This document shows, piece by piece, positions 17,314 to 26,411 of a stretch of 64,000 bases of DNA. Location of the stretch: assembly GCA_910576865.1 (NCBI GenBank), contig CAJTKE010000009.1, forward strand, positions 1-64,000, given 5' to 3'. A model generated the notes under the pieces. The model had not been told where the DNA came from. It did not search any database and saw nothing but the letters and a program-made list of their open reading frames with translations. The position numbers and the translations under genes were made by a program. Every line of letters begins with the position of its first letter. Positions within the stretch are counted from its first letter, which is position 1. The stretch is from an uncultured Oscillibacter sp. (lineage in GTDB: Bacteria > Bacillota > Clostridia > Oscillospirales > Oscillospiraceae).

Positions 17314-18009
17314 ATGAGTACAAAAGAAGCGGCTGGGAAGCGGCCTGCCATGAAGGAAACCCTGCGGAGCAATATCAAAAATTACATCCAGCAGCAGATC
17401 GTGGAAGGAGTTTACCGCCCCGGAGACAGAATCGTGGAGACGCGTCTGGCCCGGGAACTGAACGTGTCTCAAGCGCCCGTGCGTGAGGCCATGCTGGAGC
17501 TCTCGGCCATCGGTCTTCTGGAGGAGCGGCCCTATTCGGGGACTTTCGTACGCAACCTGTCGGAAAAGGAAATTCAGGACATTTTCGATATCCGCGCCTT
17601 TTTGGAGGAGTACGCGGCGCGGCGCGCCGCCAGGCTGGCGTCCGAGGAGCGGTTCCTCCAGATGGAGCGGCTTCTCCAGGAGATGGAGCAAAACCACGAT
17701 CTGGGCGCGTTTGTGCGCCTGGATATGAAGTTTCACGAGCTGATCATGGATGCCGCGGGAAGCCCGTCGCTGAAGCGGGCCTGGCAGATTCTCCGGGTCG
17801 CGGAGTGGACGTATGTGTCCTCCATGGTCACGGAGTCCTCCCTGGAGGAGAGAATCAACCAGCACCACACAATCATGGGGTATCTGACCCGGCGGGACGA
17901 GGACGGCGCCGGAGCCTATATGCTCCTCCACATCAAACGCTTCGGCGACGAGGTGGCTCAGTATTTCAAGCGGCAGCGGACAGACGCGGCAAAGGAAGCC
18001 GCCCCTTGA
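17314..18009 (+). CDS. GntR-family (FadR subfamily) transcriptional regulator
   Basis: 231 residues: winged helix-turn-helix (about 14-80; ELNVSQAPVREAMLELSAIGLL) and an FCD domain (about 90-220) with the metal-site pattern LDMKFHELIMDAAG. It is divergent from the MBL-dehydrogenase-ABC transporter operon and most likely represses it through the palindromes at 17007-17029. It is paralogous to the regulator at 9728-10402 but clearly distinct in sequence. Confidence 0.88.
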   Translation: MSTKEAAGKRPAMKETLRSNIKNYIQQQIVEGVYRPGDRIVETRLARELNVSQAPVREAMLELSAIGLLEERPYSGTFVRNLSEKEIQDIFDIRAFLEEYAARRAARLASEERFLQMERLLQEMEQNHDLGAFVRLDMKFHELIMDAAGSPSLKRAWQILRVAEWTYVSSMVTESSLEERINQHHTIMGYLTRRDEDGAGAYMLLHIKRFGDEVAQYFKRQRTDAAKEAAP

Positions 18010-18069
18010 GCCCTCCATCCTCCGGCCACCCGGAAGCCGCTCCCCCTCCCGTTCAAAAGCAGAGAAAAA

Positions 18070-18112
18070 ACGACGCTCGCTTTTCGAAAAAAGTTCGAAA
18101 AGCGAGCGTCGT
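18070..18112. terminator. 19-bp perfect inverted repeat, probable terminator
   Basis: Left arm 18070-18088, loop AAAAG, right arm 18094-18112. It lies 60 bases after the GntR stop. The A run before the left arm fits termination on the minus strand as well. The stem is unusually long for this window. Confidence 0.65.
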
Positions 18113-18160
18113 CTTGCCGGAAAAGCCTTGCGATTTTTTTGTTTCCTGCTCATGCCAAAG

Positions 18161-18289
18161 TCACAATGAGAGGCGCAACGGGCCGATCTTCACCTCCTTG
18201 GGCTGCGAGGTCCGAAACGCAGACTGTCCGCCACCCTCTTGCCGCAACATTCGATCAAGCAGGTTGAGCCCGGAGTTCGCGTCACCCAT
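18161..18289 (-). other. Small ORF resembling the tail of a TnpB-type protein
   Basis: A 42-residue frame from ATG 18289 to the stop at 18161-18163, overlapping the end of the fructokinase gene by 8 bases. It contains GDANSGLNLLDRMLR, which resembles the last RuvC motif (DxNAAxNI) of IS605-type TnpB proteins. The rest does not match anything I can name. It may be a transposon scrap or chance coding. Confidence 0.2.
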
Positions 18290-19283
18290 TGGAGCGGAGG
18301 ACCGCGCGAAGTGATGGAACCGCCCGCAGCTCCTCCACCTGCTCCCGCTCCGGCATGGAGCGGATGGCCCCCTTCCGGGTGGTGACCAGATAGGCGGCGG
18401 CGTTGGCGAAGGACAGCATATCGCCCAGGTCCTTCTCCGTCAGTCCCTCCAGTCCCCGCTCCAGCACGAAGTTCAGCACGCAGGCGCAGAAGGTATCCCC
18501 CGCGCCGGTGGTCTCGATGGTGCCGCCCAGCTTCAGGGCGGGGCGGAACACCCGGAGTCTGTCATAATAGGAACAGCTCCCCTCCGGCCCCGCCGTCACG
18601 TTCAGAAGGCGGATGTTGGGATACCGCTCCCGGAGGATGGCCGCGCCCTTGTCGAAGTCCGTCTCGCCGGTCATGAACTCCAGCTCGTTGTCGGCGATTT
18701 TCAGAATATCGCAATGGCCGAGGCCATAGCTGATCTGCTCCCGGGCATGCTCCAGGCTGTCCCACAGGGGCGGGCGCAGATTGGGGTCGAAGGAAATCAG
18801 CGCCCCGCCCTCTTTGGCGTGGTCGATGGCCTTGCGGGTGGCCCGGCGGACGCCCTCGTGGGTCATGGAGAGGGTGCCGAAGTGGAAAACGCGGCAGTCC
18901 GCCAGGACTTCCAGTGGAAGGTCCTCCTCCGTCAGGCACATATCCGCGCCGGGGTTGCGGCAGAAGGAGAAGTCCCGGTCTCCGTTGGCCAGCTTCCTGA
19001 CAAAGGCCAGCGTCGTGCGGACTTTCGGGTCCACCGCAAGACAGTCCATGCAGATGCCCGCCTCCTCCGCCACGGCCCGGAGCTGTCGGCCGAACAGGTC
19101 GTCTCCCACTTTGCCGATGAACGCGCAGGAGCGGTCCAGTTTTTTCAGCATGGCCAGCACGTTGCAGGGCGCGCCGCCGGGGTTGGCCTCGAAGAGGGTG
19201 TTCCCCTGTTCGCTGAGGCCGTTGTCCGTGAAGTCCACCAGCAGCTCCCCCAGGGCCACCACGTCAAACCGCTTTTCTTTCAT
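18282..19283 (-). CDS. scrK: Fructokinase (PfkB family)
   Basis: 333 residues of the ribokinase/PfkB fold: N-terminal GELLVDF, the sugar-contact stretch NPGGAPCNVLAMLKKL, and the C-terminal ATP/catalytic motif TTGAGDTFCACVL with the catalytic Asp. It phosphorylates the fructose released by the GH32 enzyme. It starts 4 bases after the GH32 stop, so the two are one transcript. Confidence 0.9.
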   Translation of the reverse strand: MKEKRFDVVALGELLVDFTDNGLSEQGNTLFEANPGGAPCNVLAMLKKLDRSCAFIGKVGDDLFGRQLRAVAEEAGICMDCLAVDPKVRTTLAFVRKLANGDRDFSFCRNPGADMCLTEEDLPLEVLADCRVFHFGTLSMTHEGVRRATRKAIDHAKEGGALISFDPNLRPPLWDSLEHAREQISYGLGHCDILKIADNELEFMTGETDFDKGAAILRERYPNIRLLNVTAGPEGSCSYYDRLRVFRPALKLGGTIETTGAGDTFCACVLNFVLERGLEGLTEKDLGDMLSFANAAAYLVTTRKGAIRSMPEREQVEELRAVPSLRAVLRSNG

Positions 19284-19286
19284 GCC

Positions 19287-20783
19287 TCACGCCTCCTGTC
19301 CGTCAAAATCCAGATCATATTTTTCCACGTCCATCAGCACCGTGCCCCCGGCCTCGAAGGTGATGGCGTCCGCCTCCTGCCGGGTGTAGATCACCGCGCT
19401 GGCGGCCTGTTCCCCGTCGTTGACGAAGACCTCCAGGCTGAAACGGTCCAGGATGATCCGCAGTTTGATCTCCCCGTCCCTGGGCCGCACCAGGAAGGAC
19501 CGGGTGTGTACAATGTCGTGGGGCAGGCCGCTGCGGATGCGGTCCAGCTTCAAAGTGCCCTGGTCCGGGCGGTAGCGGAGGATGGTCTCGTGTTCCCCGT
19601 CCTTGGCCACCCGGATGCGGAACCAGCGGTAGCGCTCCGGGCCGGTGGGCCGGACGGTGACCGTCATGTCCAGCACCCGGCCCTGGATGCCGGGGAGGTT
19701 GATCTCCCCGCAGACGGGGATGTTCTGGTGGACCACCCGCCGGGTCCGGCACGCCTCCAGCTCCCGGACGGGCTTTTGAATCAGCCGCCCGTTTTCAAGG
19801 GACAGCTCCCGGGGAAGGGTCATCTGGCCGAACCAGCGGCAGTTGTAAGGCTTGGCGTTGACGGTGTCCCAGTTCTGCATCCAGGCGACCATGATCCGCC
19901 GCCCGTCCGGGGCGGCCACCGTCTGGGGGGCGTAGAAGTCCAGGCCGTAGTCAATGGCCTGGGCGCCCTGCCGGATGAAGCCCCTCTCGGGGTCGTAGTC
20001 CCCGACGAGGCAGAGGGTGCCGTTTCCCGCGTGGAACTCCAGACCCACGGGGCTCATGTCCTGGGGGCTGGTGATGAGGACCTGTTTCCCGTCCAGGGGG
20101 AAGAAGTCCGGGCACTCCCACATCTTGCCGTACTGATTGCGGCACCGGTCCAGAGTGCGGACGAACTCCCATTTGAGGCCGTCCCGGCTCCGGTACAGCA
20201 GGATGGCCCCGCTGCCGTCGGCGGTGCGGTTGCCGATGACGGCGTAAAAGGTCCCGTCCTGGTCCCGCCAGACCTTGGGGTCCCGAAAATCGATGGTACT
20301 GCCCCCCTCGGGCAGGTCCTTGGCGTCCAGGATGGGGTTGCCGCCCCATTTTTCATAGTTCACGCCGTCCCCCACGGCCACGCACTGGGTCTGGACGTCC
20401 TGGAGGAAGCCGTCGGCGTTGTGTCCCCGCCGGACGCCGGTATACATCAAGAGCTGCCGCCCGTCCGGAAGCTCCGCCGCGCCGCCGGAGAAGCACCCGG
20501 CGGAGTCATACTCCCGGTCCGGGGCCAGGGCGGCGGGCAGACGCTCCCAGCGGAGGAAGTCCTTTGTCTTCAGGTGTCCCCAGTGCATGGGGCCCCACTC
20601 GTTGGAATAGGGGTGGTACTGGTAGAACAGGTGGCACTCCCCTTTATAGAAGGAAAAGCCGTTGGGGTCGTTCATCCAGCCGATGGTGGGGGTGGCGTGG
20701 AAGACCGGGCGCTCGCTGTCGGGGATATGGGGGCCGTACCGGGCCTCGAAGTCTCGGGCTCTCTGCAAAACATCGCTGGACAT
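19287..20783 (-). CDS. Glycoside hydrolase family 32 beta-fructofuranosidase / sucrose hydrolase
   Basis: 498 residues: a five-bladed propeller with the nucleophile motif WMNDPNG near residue 36, FRDPKV, the acid/base motif ECPDFF, then a C-terminal beta-sandwich. No signal peptide, so it is cytoplasmic. With an ABC rather than PTS importer alongside, unphosphorylated sucrose or short fructans are the likely substrates. The ATG at 20783 has AGGAGG 8 bases upstream. The frame is open back into the broken ATPase gene in front, which would give an artificial fusion if read through. Confidence 0.92.
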   Translation of the reverse strand: MSSDVLQRARDFEARYGPHIPDSERPVFHATPTIGWMNDPNGFSFYKGECHLFYQYHPYSNEWGPMHWGHLKTKDFLRWERLPAALAPDREYDSAGCFSGGAAELPDGRQLLMYTGVRRGHNADGFLQDVQTQCVAVGDGVNYEKWGGNPILDAKDLPEGGSTIDFRDPKVWRDQDGTFYAVIGNRTADGSGAILLYRSRDGLKWEFVRTLDRCRNQYGKMWECPDFFPLDGKQVLITSPQDMSPVGLEFHAGNGTLCLVGDYDPERGFIRQGAQAIDYGLDFYAPQTVAAPDGRRIMVAWMQNWDTVNAKPYNCRWFGQMTLPRELSLENGRLIQKPVRELEACRTRRVVHQNIPVCGEINLPGIQGRVLDMTVTVRPTGPERYRWFRIRVAKDGEHETILRYRPDQGTLKLDRIRSGLPHDIVHTRSFLVRPRDGEIKLRIILDRFSLEVFVNDGEQAASAVIYTRQEADAITFEAGGTVLMDVEKYDLDFDGQEA

Positions 20784-20806
20784 ATCATCGACCTCCTGCT
20801 TGGCGC

Positions 20807-21605
20807 TTAAAATTCCAGGTTCCTGCCGTCCTGGCCGAAGACGTGGCAGACATTTCCGCTGAAGGAGAGGTTCAGCCTGTCGCCGGCGGAAAAGCTCCGG
20901 GCCCCGCCCAGGTCCAGGGCGGGCACGTTCTTGGCGCTCAGCGCCGCCTGCTTCTCCGGGGACAGCTCCGCCTTGCAGCCGCCGGCGGAGACGAAGTATT
21001 TGCCGCCCTCCTGGGTGAGCTTTGCGTCGAAGAAGTTCATCTGCGGCGTGCCGATGAAGCCGGCCACGAAAAGGTTGGCCGGGTGGTCGAAGACCTCCTG
21101 GGGCGTGCCCACCTGCTGGACGAAGCCGTCCTTCATGATGACGATCCGGTCGCCCAGGGTCATGGCCTCCGTCTGGTCGTGGGTGACATAGATGAAAGCG
21201 GTCGATCTCATCCTTGGGCATCTTGCGGAGCTTCAGGGGGAAGGCCATGTTCTCGTAGACGGTCATGTGGGGATACAGGGCGTAGCTCTGGAACACCATG
21301 GCGATATCCCGGTTTTTGGGTTCCACGTCGTTCATGAGCTTCCCGTCGATGTACAGCTCGCCGCCGGAGATTTCCTCCAGGCCGGCCACCATGCGCAGGG
21401 TGGTGGACTTGCCGCAGCCGGAGGGGCCAACCAGGACGATGAACTCGTTGTCCTGAATATCCAGGTTGAAGGACTGCACGGCCACAACGCCCTGGTCCGT
21501 CACCTGGAGGTTGGTCTTCTTCTCCGGGGAGCCCTTCTTGGGCTTTTTCTGCCCGCCGCTGTGGGGATAGATCTTGGTGATGCCCTTCAAATTCAACGTA
21601 GCCAT
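20807..21605 (-). pseudogene. MsmX/UgpC-type ABC ATPase with internal deletion
   Basis: A start with a GGGAGG site at 21605 begins a normal sugar-ABC ATPase: Walker A VGPSGCGKSTT, Q-loop VFQSYALYPHMTV. At about 21210 the sequence jumps from KMPKDEID to the H-loop region FIYVTHDQTEAMT, and the frame changes. About 75-80 residues carrying the LSGGQ signature and Walker B are missing. The C-terminal OB-like domain then runs in the new frame to 20807. The product cannot hydrolyse ATP. Confidence 0.85.
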
Positions 21606-21618
21606 TGTGATTCCTCCC

Positions 21619-22485
21619 TTATTCCGCCGCGCTGAAGCGGTCGTAGGCGTCCTGGTAGACCTGGATGAGGTCGTCCATGCCGCACTTTTTGCTGAGGTAT
21701 TCCTTGTACTCGGCCCACTCCTCATCCGTGGGTCCGCCGTCCCGGAGCCAGAGGCCCTCCTGCTCCTTCACCGCCTGCTCAAAGTCCGTTTTGTGCCAGT
21801 CGATGGTCTCCATCTCCATGCCGGTGAAGACGCAGTCCACGGGATAGAAGGTGGTGTCCCGCACATAGGGCATCCAGAATTCATCCAGGTCCGTCAGGCG
21901 CTCGATGGCCCGGTCCTCCATGTAGAACACGCCGCTGTAGTACTCCGCCAGAATCAGCTTGGGGCCGTAGACCTCGTAGAGGTTGCGGAGCTCCCCGGCG
22001 CTCTTGCCGTACTGGGATCGAGCCTCGTCCTCGGTGATAGACAACCACATGCCCTTGTCGTCCTGTCCGGTGAAGAAGACGCCCTTGGGGCCGGTGAGGG
22101 GCGGCAGGAAGACGCAGTCTTTCGCGTAGTCCCCCATGAGCTCCTCAATGTACCACCAGGTGGACACGCCGACGTAGCCCTGCTGGCACTTGGCGATGAG
22201 GAGGACCGAGAAGACGGTGCCGATGACCGTGTACTTCACGGAGTTCAGGAAGCCCGCCACGATGTTCTTCTCGGCGAACACCGCCTTGTACCCGTCCAGG
22301 GTGAAGCCGCTGGGGAGCAGGAAGGTCTTTCCGGCGTACACCTCGTAGGGATCGGAGAAGGAGGCCACCAGAACATAATACAGGGGATAGGCCACGATGG
22401 CAAGCACCACCGCGCAGATCGCCACCAGGATGATGTCGCTGGTCCGCTCGGACATGCCGGTGGACAGGTCTTTTTTCTTTTCCAT
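21619..22485 (-). pseudogene. In-frame fusion of a CUT1 permease N terminus and a binding-protein C terminus
   Basis: The 288-residue open frame starts as a carbohydrate ABC permease (helix SDIILVAICAVVLAIVAYPL, then YAGKTFLLPSGFTLDGYKAVF and one more helix, about residues 1-98). It switches without a stop to the C-terminal half of an extracellular sugar-binding protein (YVGVSTWWYIEELMGDYAKD onward). The rest of the permease, including its EAA loop, and the binding protein's signal and first lobe are gone. A good ribosome site precedes the start. A functional product is very unlikely. Confidence 0.8.
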
Positions 22486-22500
22486 TTCCTTCCGCCTCCT

Positions 22501-22917
22501 TTACACGAATTCCACGTCCGAGGCCTTGGACGCGATCTTGTTGACAATCAGCAGCAGGATGATGTTCACCGCCGCGTAGAGGCCGGGGTCCACGTTGGCC
22601 AGGGTGGCCAGGTAGATGATGCACCCCCACCCGGCGTCCTGCCAGATGCCGGAGGCGATGTAGATGGTCCGGAAGGCCGAGGACTGGGTGAGGAAATCAA
22701 TCTGGGTCCCCAGAATCAGGTTCAAAAGGCCGCCGGAGGGGCTGAGGAAGATGCGGATCATACCGCAGATGACCATGACGGAGATGAAGCGGGGGGCGTA
22801 GAGCACCGTCTGGACCACCCGCTTGAACTTGTGGAACCGCAGCTGGTTGATGATGAGGGACAGAATGATGGGAATGGGGAAGCTCCACAGCAGGCTGAAC
22901 AGGCTGAGGAGTCGTTT
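22501..22917 (-). pseudogene. CUT1 permease (LplB type) truncated at the 5' end and internally deleted
   Basis: The frame opens at 22917 without a start codon inside a typical second helix (SLLWSFPIPIILSLIINQL), continues through VVQTVLYAPRFISVMVICGM and GIWQDAGWGCIIYLATLA, then jumps in frame from NVDPGLYA to the terminal helix AVNIILLLIVNKIA. The EAA loop region, about 100 residues, is missing between the two, and about 80 residues are missing at the front. The promoter and operator of the operon remain intact upstream. Confidence 0.8.
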
Positions 22918-22949
22918 TCATGAGGCTCACTTCCTATTCTGTTTCTGAC

Positions 22950-23156
22950 ATGAAACGTTACATATCCTGTGCCCATATAATAATCCACTGGATTCTCCGC
23001 TGTCAATCTCTTTTTAAGATCAAAAAAAAATTTTTATTTTTTGAACAAAAACGATGGTTTCCCTTTGTACAAACAAACGATTTATCTTTATTTTATCAAA
23101 ATCACTTGCAAAATAACGTTTCATATTTATAATGAAATTACTGGTGAAACATTTCA
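22950..23156. promoter_or_regulatory. Divergent promoters with an 11-bp inverted LacI operator pair
   Basis: ATGAAACGTTA (22950-22960) and its exact complement TAACGTTTCAT (23114-23124) flank the region; a near-palindrome TGAAACATTTCA lies at 23145-23156. The minus promoter TTGACA (23001-23006)/TATTAT (22977-22982) reads into the transporter operon with one site just downstream. The plus promoter TTGCAA (23106-23111)/TATAAT (23128-23133) of lacI has the other site between its two boxes. This arrangement fits repression of the sucrose operon plus autorepression. Confidence 0.75.
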
Positions 23157-23176
23157 TGATCTGTGAGGTAAACTCC

Positions 23177-24178
23177 ATGAAACGAAAGGACAACATGCCG
23201 ACCATGAAGGACGTGGCCCAGGAGGCCGGAGTGGCCCTGGGCACCGTGTCCAAGGTGTTCAACGGAATTCCCGTAGGCGAAAGCTACCGCGTCAAGGTGG
23301 AGGCCGCCGCCCGGAAGCTGGGCTACGAGGTGAACCAGTACGCCCGGGGCCTCCGGGCCGGGACCACCTCCACGGTGGCCGTGATCCTGCCGGGAGTGGA
23401 TCACCCCTTCTTCTCCCTCCTGGCCCAGCACATCTGCGCGGCGCTGCTCCAGCGGAATTACCGGATGCTCCTCTATGTCACCGCCGCCCAGCCCGACGCG
23501 GAACGGGAGTGCGTGGGCATGGTCCGCCAGAACAAGGCGGACGGCGTCATCGCCCTGACCTACAATCAGCTGGAGGCGGTGGAGGGCCTCCCCTTCGTCA
23601 GCATCGACCGCTGCCTGGGCCCCGGCATCCCCTGCGTGGCCTCGGACAACCACGCCGGGGGGCGCATGGCGGCGGAGAAGCTGCTGGAGCTGGGCTGCGC
23701 CCATCCGGCCTTCCTGCGGGTGGGCTCCCCCAATCTCAGCGAGACCGACAAGCGGGGGGACGGCTTCGAGTCCCTCTGCCGGGCCAGGCAGGTCCCCTAC
23801 GAGATGCTCCGCCTGGACGACGGCGCGGAGGAACTCCAGTTTCGGGAGTTTTTCCGTTCCCATATGAAGGACGGCAGGCTGGAGATCGACGGCATTTTCT
23901 GCTCCACCGACCTGCTGGCCTGCCGCATCCGCTTCCTTCTGGAGGGCCTGGGCCTCCGGGTCCCGGAGGACGTGCAGATCATCGGCTTTGACGGCGTGCG
24001 CCAATTCGGGACCGGCGCGCTGTACTGTTCCACCATCCTCCAGCCCGTGCGGAAAATCGCCGAGACCTGCGTGGAATTGCTGCTGACCAAGGACCGGAGC
24101 AATATCCCGGCCCTGGTCTGCCTGCCGGTACGCTATGCCCCCGGCGGGACCACCAGAGAACAAAGGGGGTGTTTTTGA
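23177..24178 (+). CDS. LacI-family transcriptional regulator of the sucrose locus
   Basis: 333 residues: an N-terminal LacI helix-turn-helix (TMKDVAQEAGVALGTVSKVFNG), hinge, and a periplasmic-binding-like sugar domain (about 65-330). The start at 23177 has GAGGT 8 bases upstream; the longer frame from 23132 begins inside the promoter's -10. It is divergent from the sucrose transporter/GH32/fructokinase operon and followed directly by two membrane-protein genes. Confidence 0.9.
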   Translation: MKRKDNMPTMKDVAQEAGVALGTVSKVFNGIPVGESYRVKVEAAARKLGYEVNQYARGLRAGTTSTVAVILPGVDHPFFSLLAQHICAALLQRNYRMLLYVTAAQPDAERECVGMVRQNKADGVIALTYNQLEAVEGLPFVSIDRCLGPGIPCVASDNHAGGRMAAEKLLELGCAHPAFLRVGSPNLSETDKRGDGFESLCRARQVPYEMLRLDDGAEELQFREFFRSHMKDGRLEIDGIFCSTDLLACRIRFLLEGLGLRVPEDVQIIGFDGVRQFGTGALYCSTILQPVRKIAETCVELLLTKDRSNIPALVCLPVRYAPGGTTREQRGCF

Positions 24179-24754
24179 TTGGCCAGCGAGTATTTGAAGT
24201 GGAAATACCGGGACGTTCAGCCGGAAAAACCGGTGGAATTGACAAAAAAACAGCGCCGCCAAAACTGGTGGCACTATCACAAGTGGCATGTCCTCATCGG
24301 CGCGGCCGTGGTCCTGATCGGGTTGGACTGGGCCTGGAACGTCCTGACGCGGGTGACACCGGACTATCAGATCGCCTATGTAGGCTCCGTCCCCCTCGCT
24401 GAGGGGGACGGAGCCGGCTGGGAAACCCGGCTGGCCGCCCTTGGCACGGACCGCAACGGAGACGGAAAGGTGGTCGTCCGGCTGAATCAATACCTCACAT
24501 CCCATGAGGACGCCATGGTTGCCGCCGCCGCCAACGTGAAGCTCCTGGCGGACCTGGACGGGCGGGAGAGCTGTTTCTTCCTGCTGGAGGACCCGGAGAA
24601 GTTCCAGGCGGATTATGAGGTTCTGGAAGAGGACCGGGTCCCTGTGGAGGGCGGCCTGTACCTGGCCCGGCGGGTGTTCCGGGAGGACCGGACGGCGGAA
24701 CACATGGACGAATGCGGCGCCCTTTGGGCGCGGCTTTTGAAGGAGGCGGCTTGA
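24179..24754 (+). CDS. Hypothetical membrane-anchored protein
   Basis: 191 residues starting with a TTG directly after the LacI stop, with GGGGGT about 9 bases upstream. The N terminus is charged and aromatic (YLKWKYRDVQP, RRQNWWHYHKWHV), followed by one membrane segment (about 38-55) and an extracytoplasmic domain of about 135 residues without known motifs. I recognise the general arrangement from Clostridia, where such a protein precedes a DUF624 membrane protein, but no function is known. It is likely co-transcribed with lacI. Confidence 0.7.
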   Translation: MASEYLKWKYRDVQPEKPVELTKKQRRQNWWHYHKWHVLIGAAVVLIGLDWAWNVLTRVTPDYQIAYVGSVPLAEGDGAGWETRLAALGTDRNGDGKVVVRLNQYLTSHEDAMVAAAANVKLLADLDGRESCFFLLEDPEKFQADYEVLEEDRVPVEGGLYLARRVFREDRTAEHMDECGALWARLLKEAA

Positions 24755-24826
24755 ATGAAAACGCGGTGGAAAACGGCGCTCCGCCTGTTGGGCCTGCTGT
24801 GCCTGGCCGGGCGCGGCGCGGCCTGA
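24755..24826 (+). CDS. Very short hydrophobic ORF (23 residues)
   Basis: ATG directly after the preceding stop, with AGGAGG about 9 bases upstream. It encodes a lipoprotein-signal-like peptide (KTRWKTALRLLGLLCLAG followed by Arg where a lipobox Cys would be expected) and then stops. It may be the surviving 5' end of a broken lipoprotein gene or a translated leader for the next gene. Confidence 0.3.
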   Translation: MKTRWKTALRLLGLLCLAGRGAA

Positions 24827-24841
24827 GAGGAGGAGGACACC

Positions 24842-25616
24842 ATGGGACCTGTTATTCGCCGAGGACCCCCGGTTTGACGAGACGGAGCGGCAGACGGGTT
24901 TTTACCGCTACCGCCAGCTGCTGTCCGCCCGCTTCGGGCGGTGGTGGAAGACGAACCTTCTGACCCTGGCGGGCCTCGCGCCCCTGACGGCGGGGATATC
25001 TTGCGCCGTCCTGTCCTCCAGCGTGCTGGTGCTGCTGCCCTGCTCCCTTCCGGGCGGCATGATCGCGGGGCCCTTCCTGGCGGGGATGTACGACGACCTC
25101 CTCCGGGGCCTCCGGGACGACCCCAGGCCCTGGTGGGACCGCTGCAAGCAGTCCTGGAGGCAGAACTGGAGAGGCAGCCTGATTCCCGGCGCCCTGCTGG
25201 GGCTGTTCGCCGGGGTGTGTACTTTCATGGCCATGCTCTTCTGGTGGGCGGAGCGGTCCCCTTCCCCGGGGACGGTGGCGATATACCTGTCCGCCATACT
25301 TGTGGCTCTGATGGTCAACACGCTCTACTGGCCCCAGCTGGTGCTGTTCCGGCGGAAGGCGTCCATCCGGCCGAGAAACTGCCTGCTGTTCTGTGCCAGG
25401 TACCTCTGGCGGGTCCTGGGCGTGGGGCTTTTGCAGCCGGGGTATCTGGCGGTGTTCGTACTGTTCGCCCCCTGGACACTGCTGCTGCTTCCCATTCTCG
25501 GCGTGTGGTATATCCTGTTTCTGTCGCAGTTTCTGATCTATGAGCAGATGGACGAATCGTTCGGGATTGAAGAAATGTTCCACGAGCGCTCCATGCGCGC
25601 CTCCCGTCAGCCCTGA
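24842..25616 (+). pseudogene. DUF624 (YesL-like) membrane protein with a frameshift at the start codon
   Basis: The body (24849 onward) is a well-formed membrane protein, about 255 residues with roughly five helices and DUF624 features, but its frame has no start codon. A good ribosome site (GGAGGAGG) precedes an ATG at 24842 that is one base out of frame. Removing one G from the GGG at 24844-24846 would give MDLLFAEDPRF and a complete protein. The cause is either a recent frameshift or a sequencing error. DUF624 proteins accompany sugar ABC operons and have no defined role. The gene overlaps the end of araD by 10 bases. Confidence 0.75.
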
Positions 25617-26305
25617 CCGTAGTAGGCCCCGGGGCCGTGCTTGCGGAGGTAGTGCTTATCCAGCAGCTCCTGCTGCATGGCCCCCAGGCCCGGCGTCAAC
25701 AGCATGGCGTGGAAGTCCATGAAGGCGCATTCCTCCAGCACCACGGCGTTGTGGACGGCATTGAAGGGGTCCGTGCCCCAGGCGAAGGGGCCGTGGCTGT
25801 GGACCAGCACCGCCGGGACCTGGGCCGGGTCCAGCCTCCGCTCCCGGAAGGTCTCGATGATGACGTTTCCGGTCTCCAGCTCATAGCTCCCGGCGATTTC
25901 CTGCGGCGTCATCTTCCGGGTGCAGGGAATCTCGCCGTAGAAATAATCCCCCTGGGTGGTTCCCTGGGCGGGGACCCCCTTCCCCGCCTGGGCGAAGGAG
26001 GTGGCCCAGCGGCTGTGGGTGTGGACGATGCCCCCCAGGGCCGGGAACGCCTTGTACAGCGCCAGGTGGGTGTCCGTGTCGCTGGAGGGCTTGTACCGGC
26101 CCTCCACCCGCTCCCCGGTCTCCAGGCGCACCACCACCATGTCCTCCGGCTTCATGTCGCCGTACTCCACGCCGGAGGGCTTGATGACCATCAGGCCCTG
26201 TTCCCGGTCGATCCCGGAGACATTGCCCCAGGTGAAGGTCACCATGCCGTATTCGGGCAGCAGCAGGTTTGCCTCGCAGACCTGTTTTTTCAATTCTTCC
26301 AACAT
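25607..26305 (-). CDS. araD: L-ribulose-5-phosphate 4-epimerase
   Basis: 232 residues of the class II aldolase/epimerase family. Metal-ligand histidines are in HTHSRWATSFAQ and VHSHGPFAWG, with GNVSGID and KPSGVEY at the phosphate-binding end. It converts L-ribulose 5-phosphate to D-xylulose 5-phosphate and is the last gene of the arabinose operon, after araA. Confidence 0.93.
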   Translation of the reverse strand: MLEELKKQVCEANLLLPEYGMVTFTWGNVSGIDREQGLMVIKPSGVEYGDMKPEDMVVVRLETGERVEGRYKPSSDTDTHLALYKAFPALGGIVHTHSRWATSFAQAGKGVPAQGTTQGDYFYGEIPCTRKMTPQEIAGSYELETGNVIIETFRERRLDPAQVPAVLVHSHGPFAWGTDPFNAVHNAVVLEECAFMDFHAMLLTPGLGAMQQELLDKHYLRKHGPGAYYGQG

Positions 26306-26326
26306 CGCGGCTTCCTCTTTCCTGTA

Positions 26327-26406
26327 TGTAGGGGGCGGCCTCTGCGCCGCCCTGCTGGTGTTTGTATCCTTCAGAAAACGGGGCGGCGCAGAGGCCGCCC
26401 CCTACA
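26327..26406. repeat. Palindromic element with 26-bp perfect inverted repeat between araA and araD
   Basis: Arms 26327-26352 and 26381-26406 are exact reverse complements (start TGTAGGGGGCGGCC), separated by 28 bases. It resembles the TGTAGGGG-type palindromic repeats scattered in Oscillospiraceae genomes, and a related copy lies at 27911-27940. As RNA it would form a strong hairpin and could stabilise or terminate the transcript. Confidence 0.75.
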
Positions 26407-26411
26407 GGCAT

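Noticed and set aside
18714..20810. A 698-residue plus-strand frame opposite fructokinase and GH32
   Set aside because: Antisense of two recognisable enzymes; no start site or domains.
19287..21605. A continuous frame that would fuse the ATPase N terminus to the GH32 enzyme
   Set aside because: GH32 has its own start and AGGAGG site at 20783, and the ATPase C-terminal part is encoded in a different frame across the same region; the fusion is a by-product of the deletion.
24755..24826. A regulatory leader peptide controlling the DUF624 gene
   Set aside because: No run of particular codons or attenuator hairpin was found; kept only as a low-confidence short ORF.
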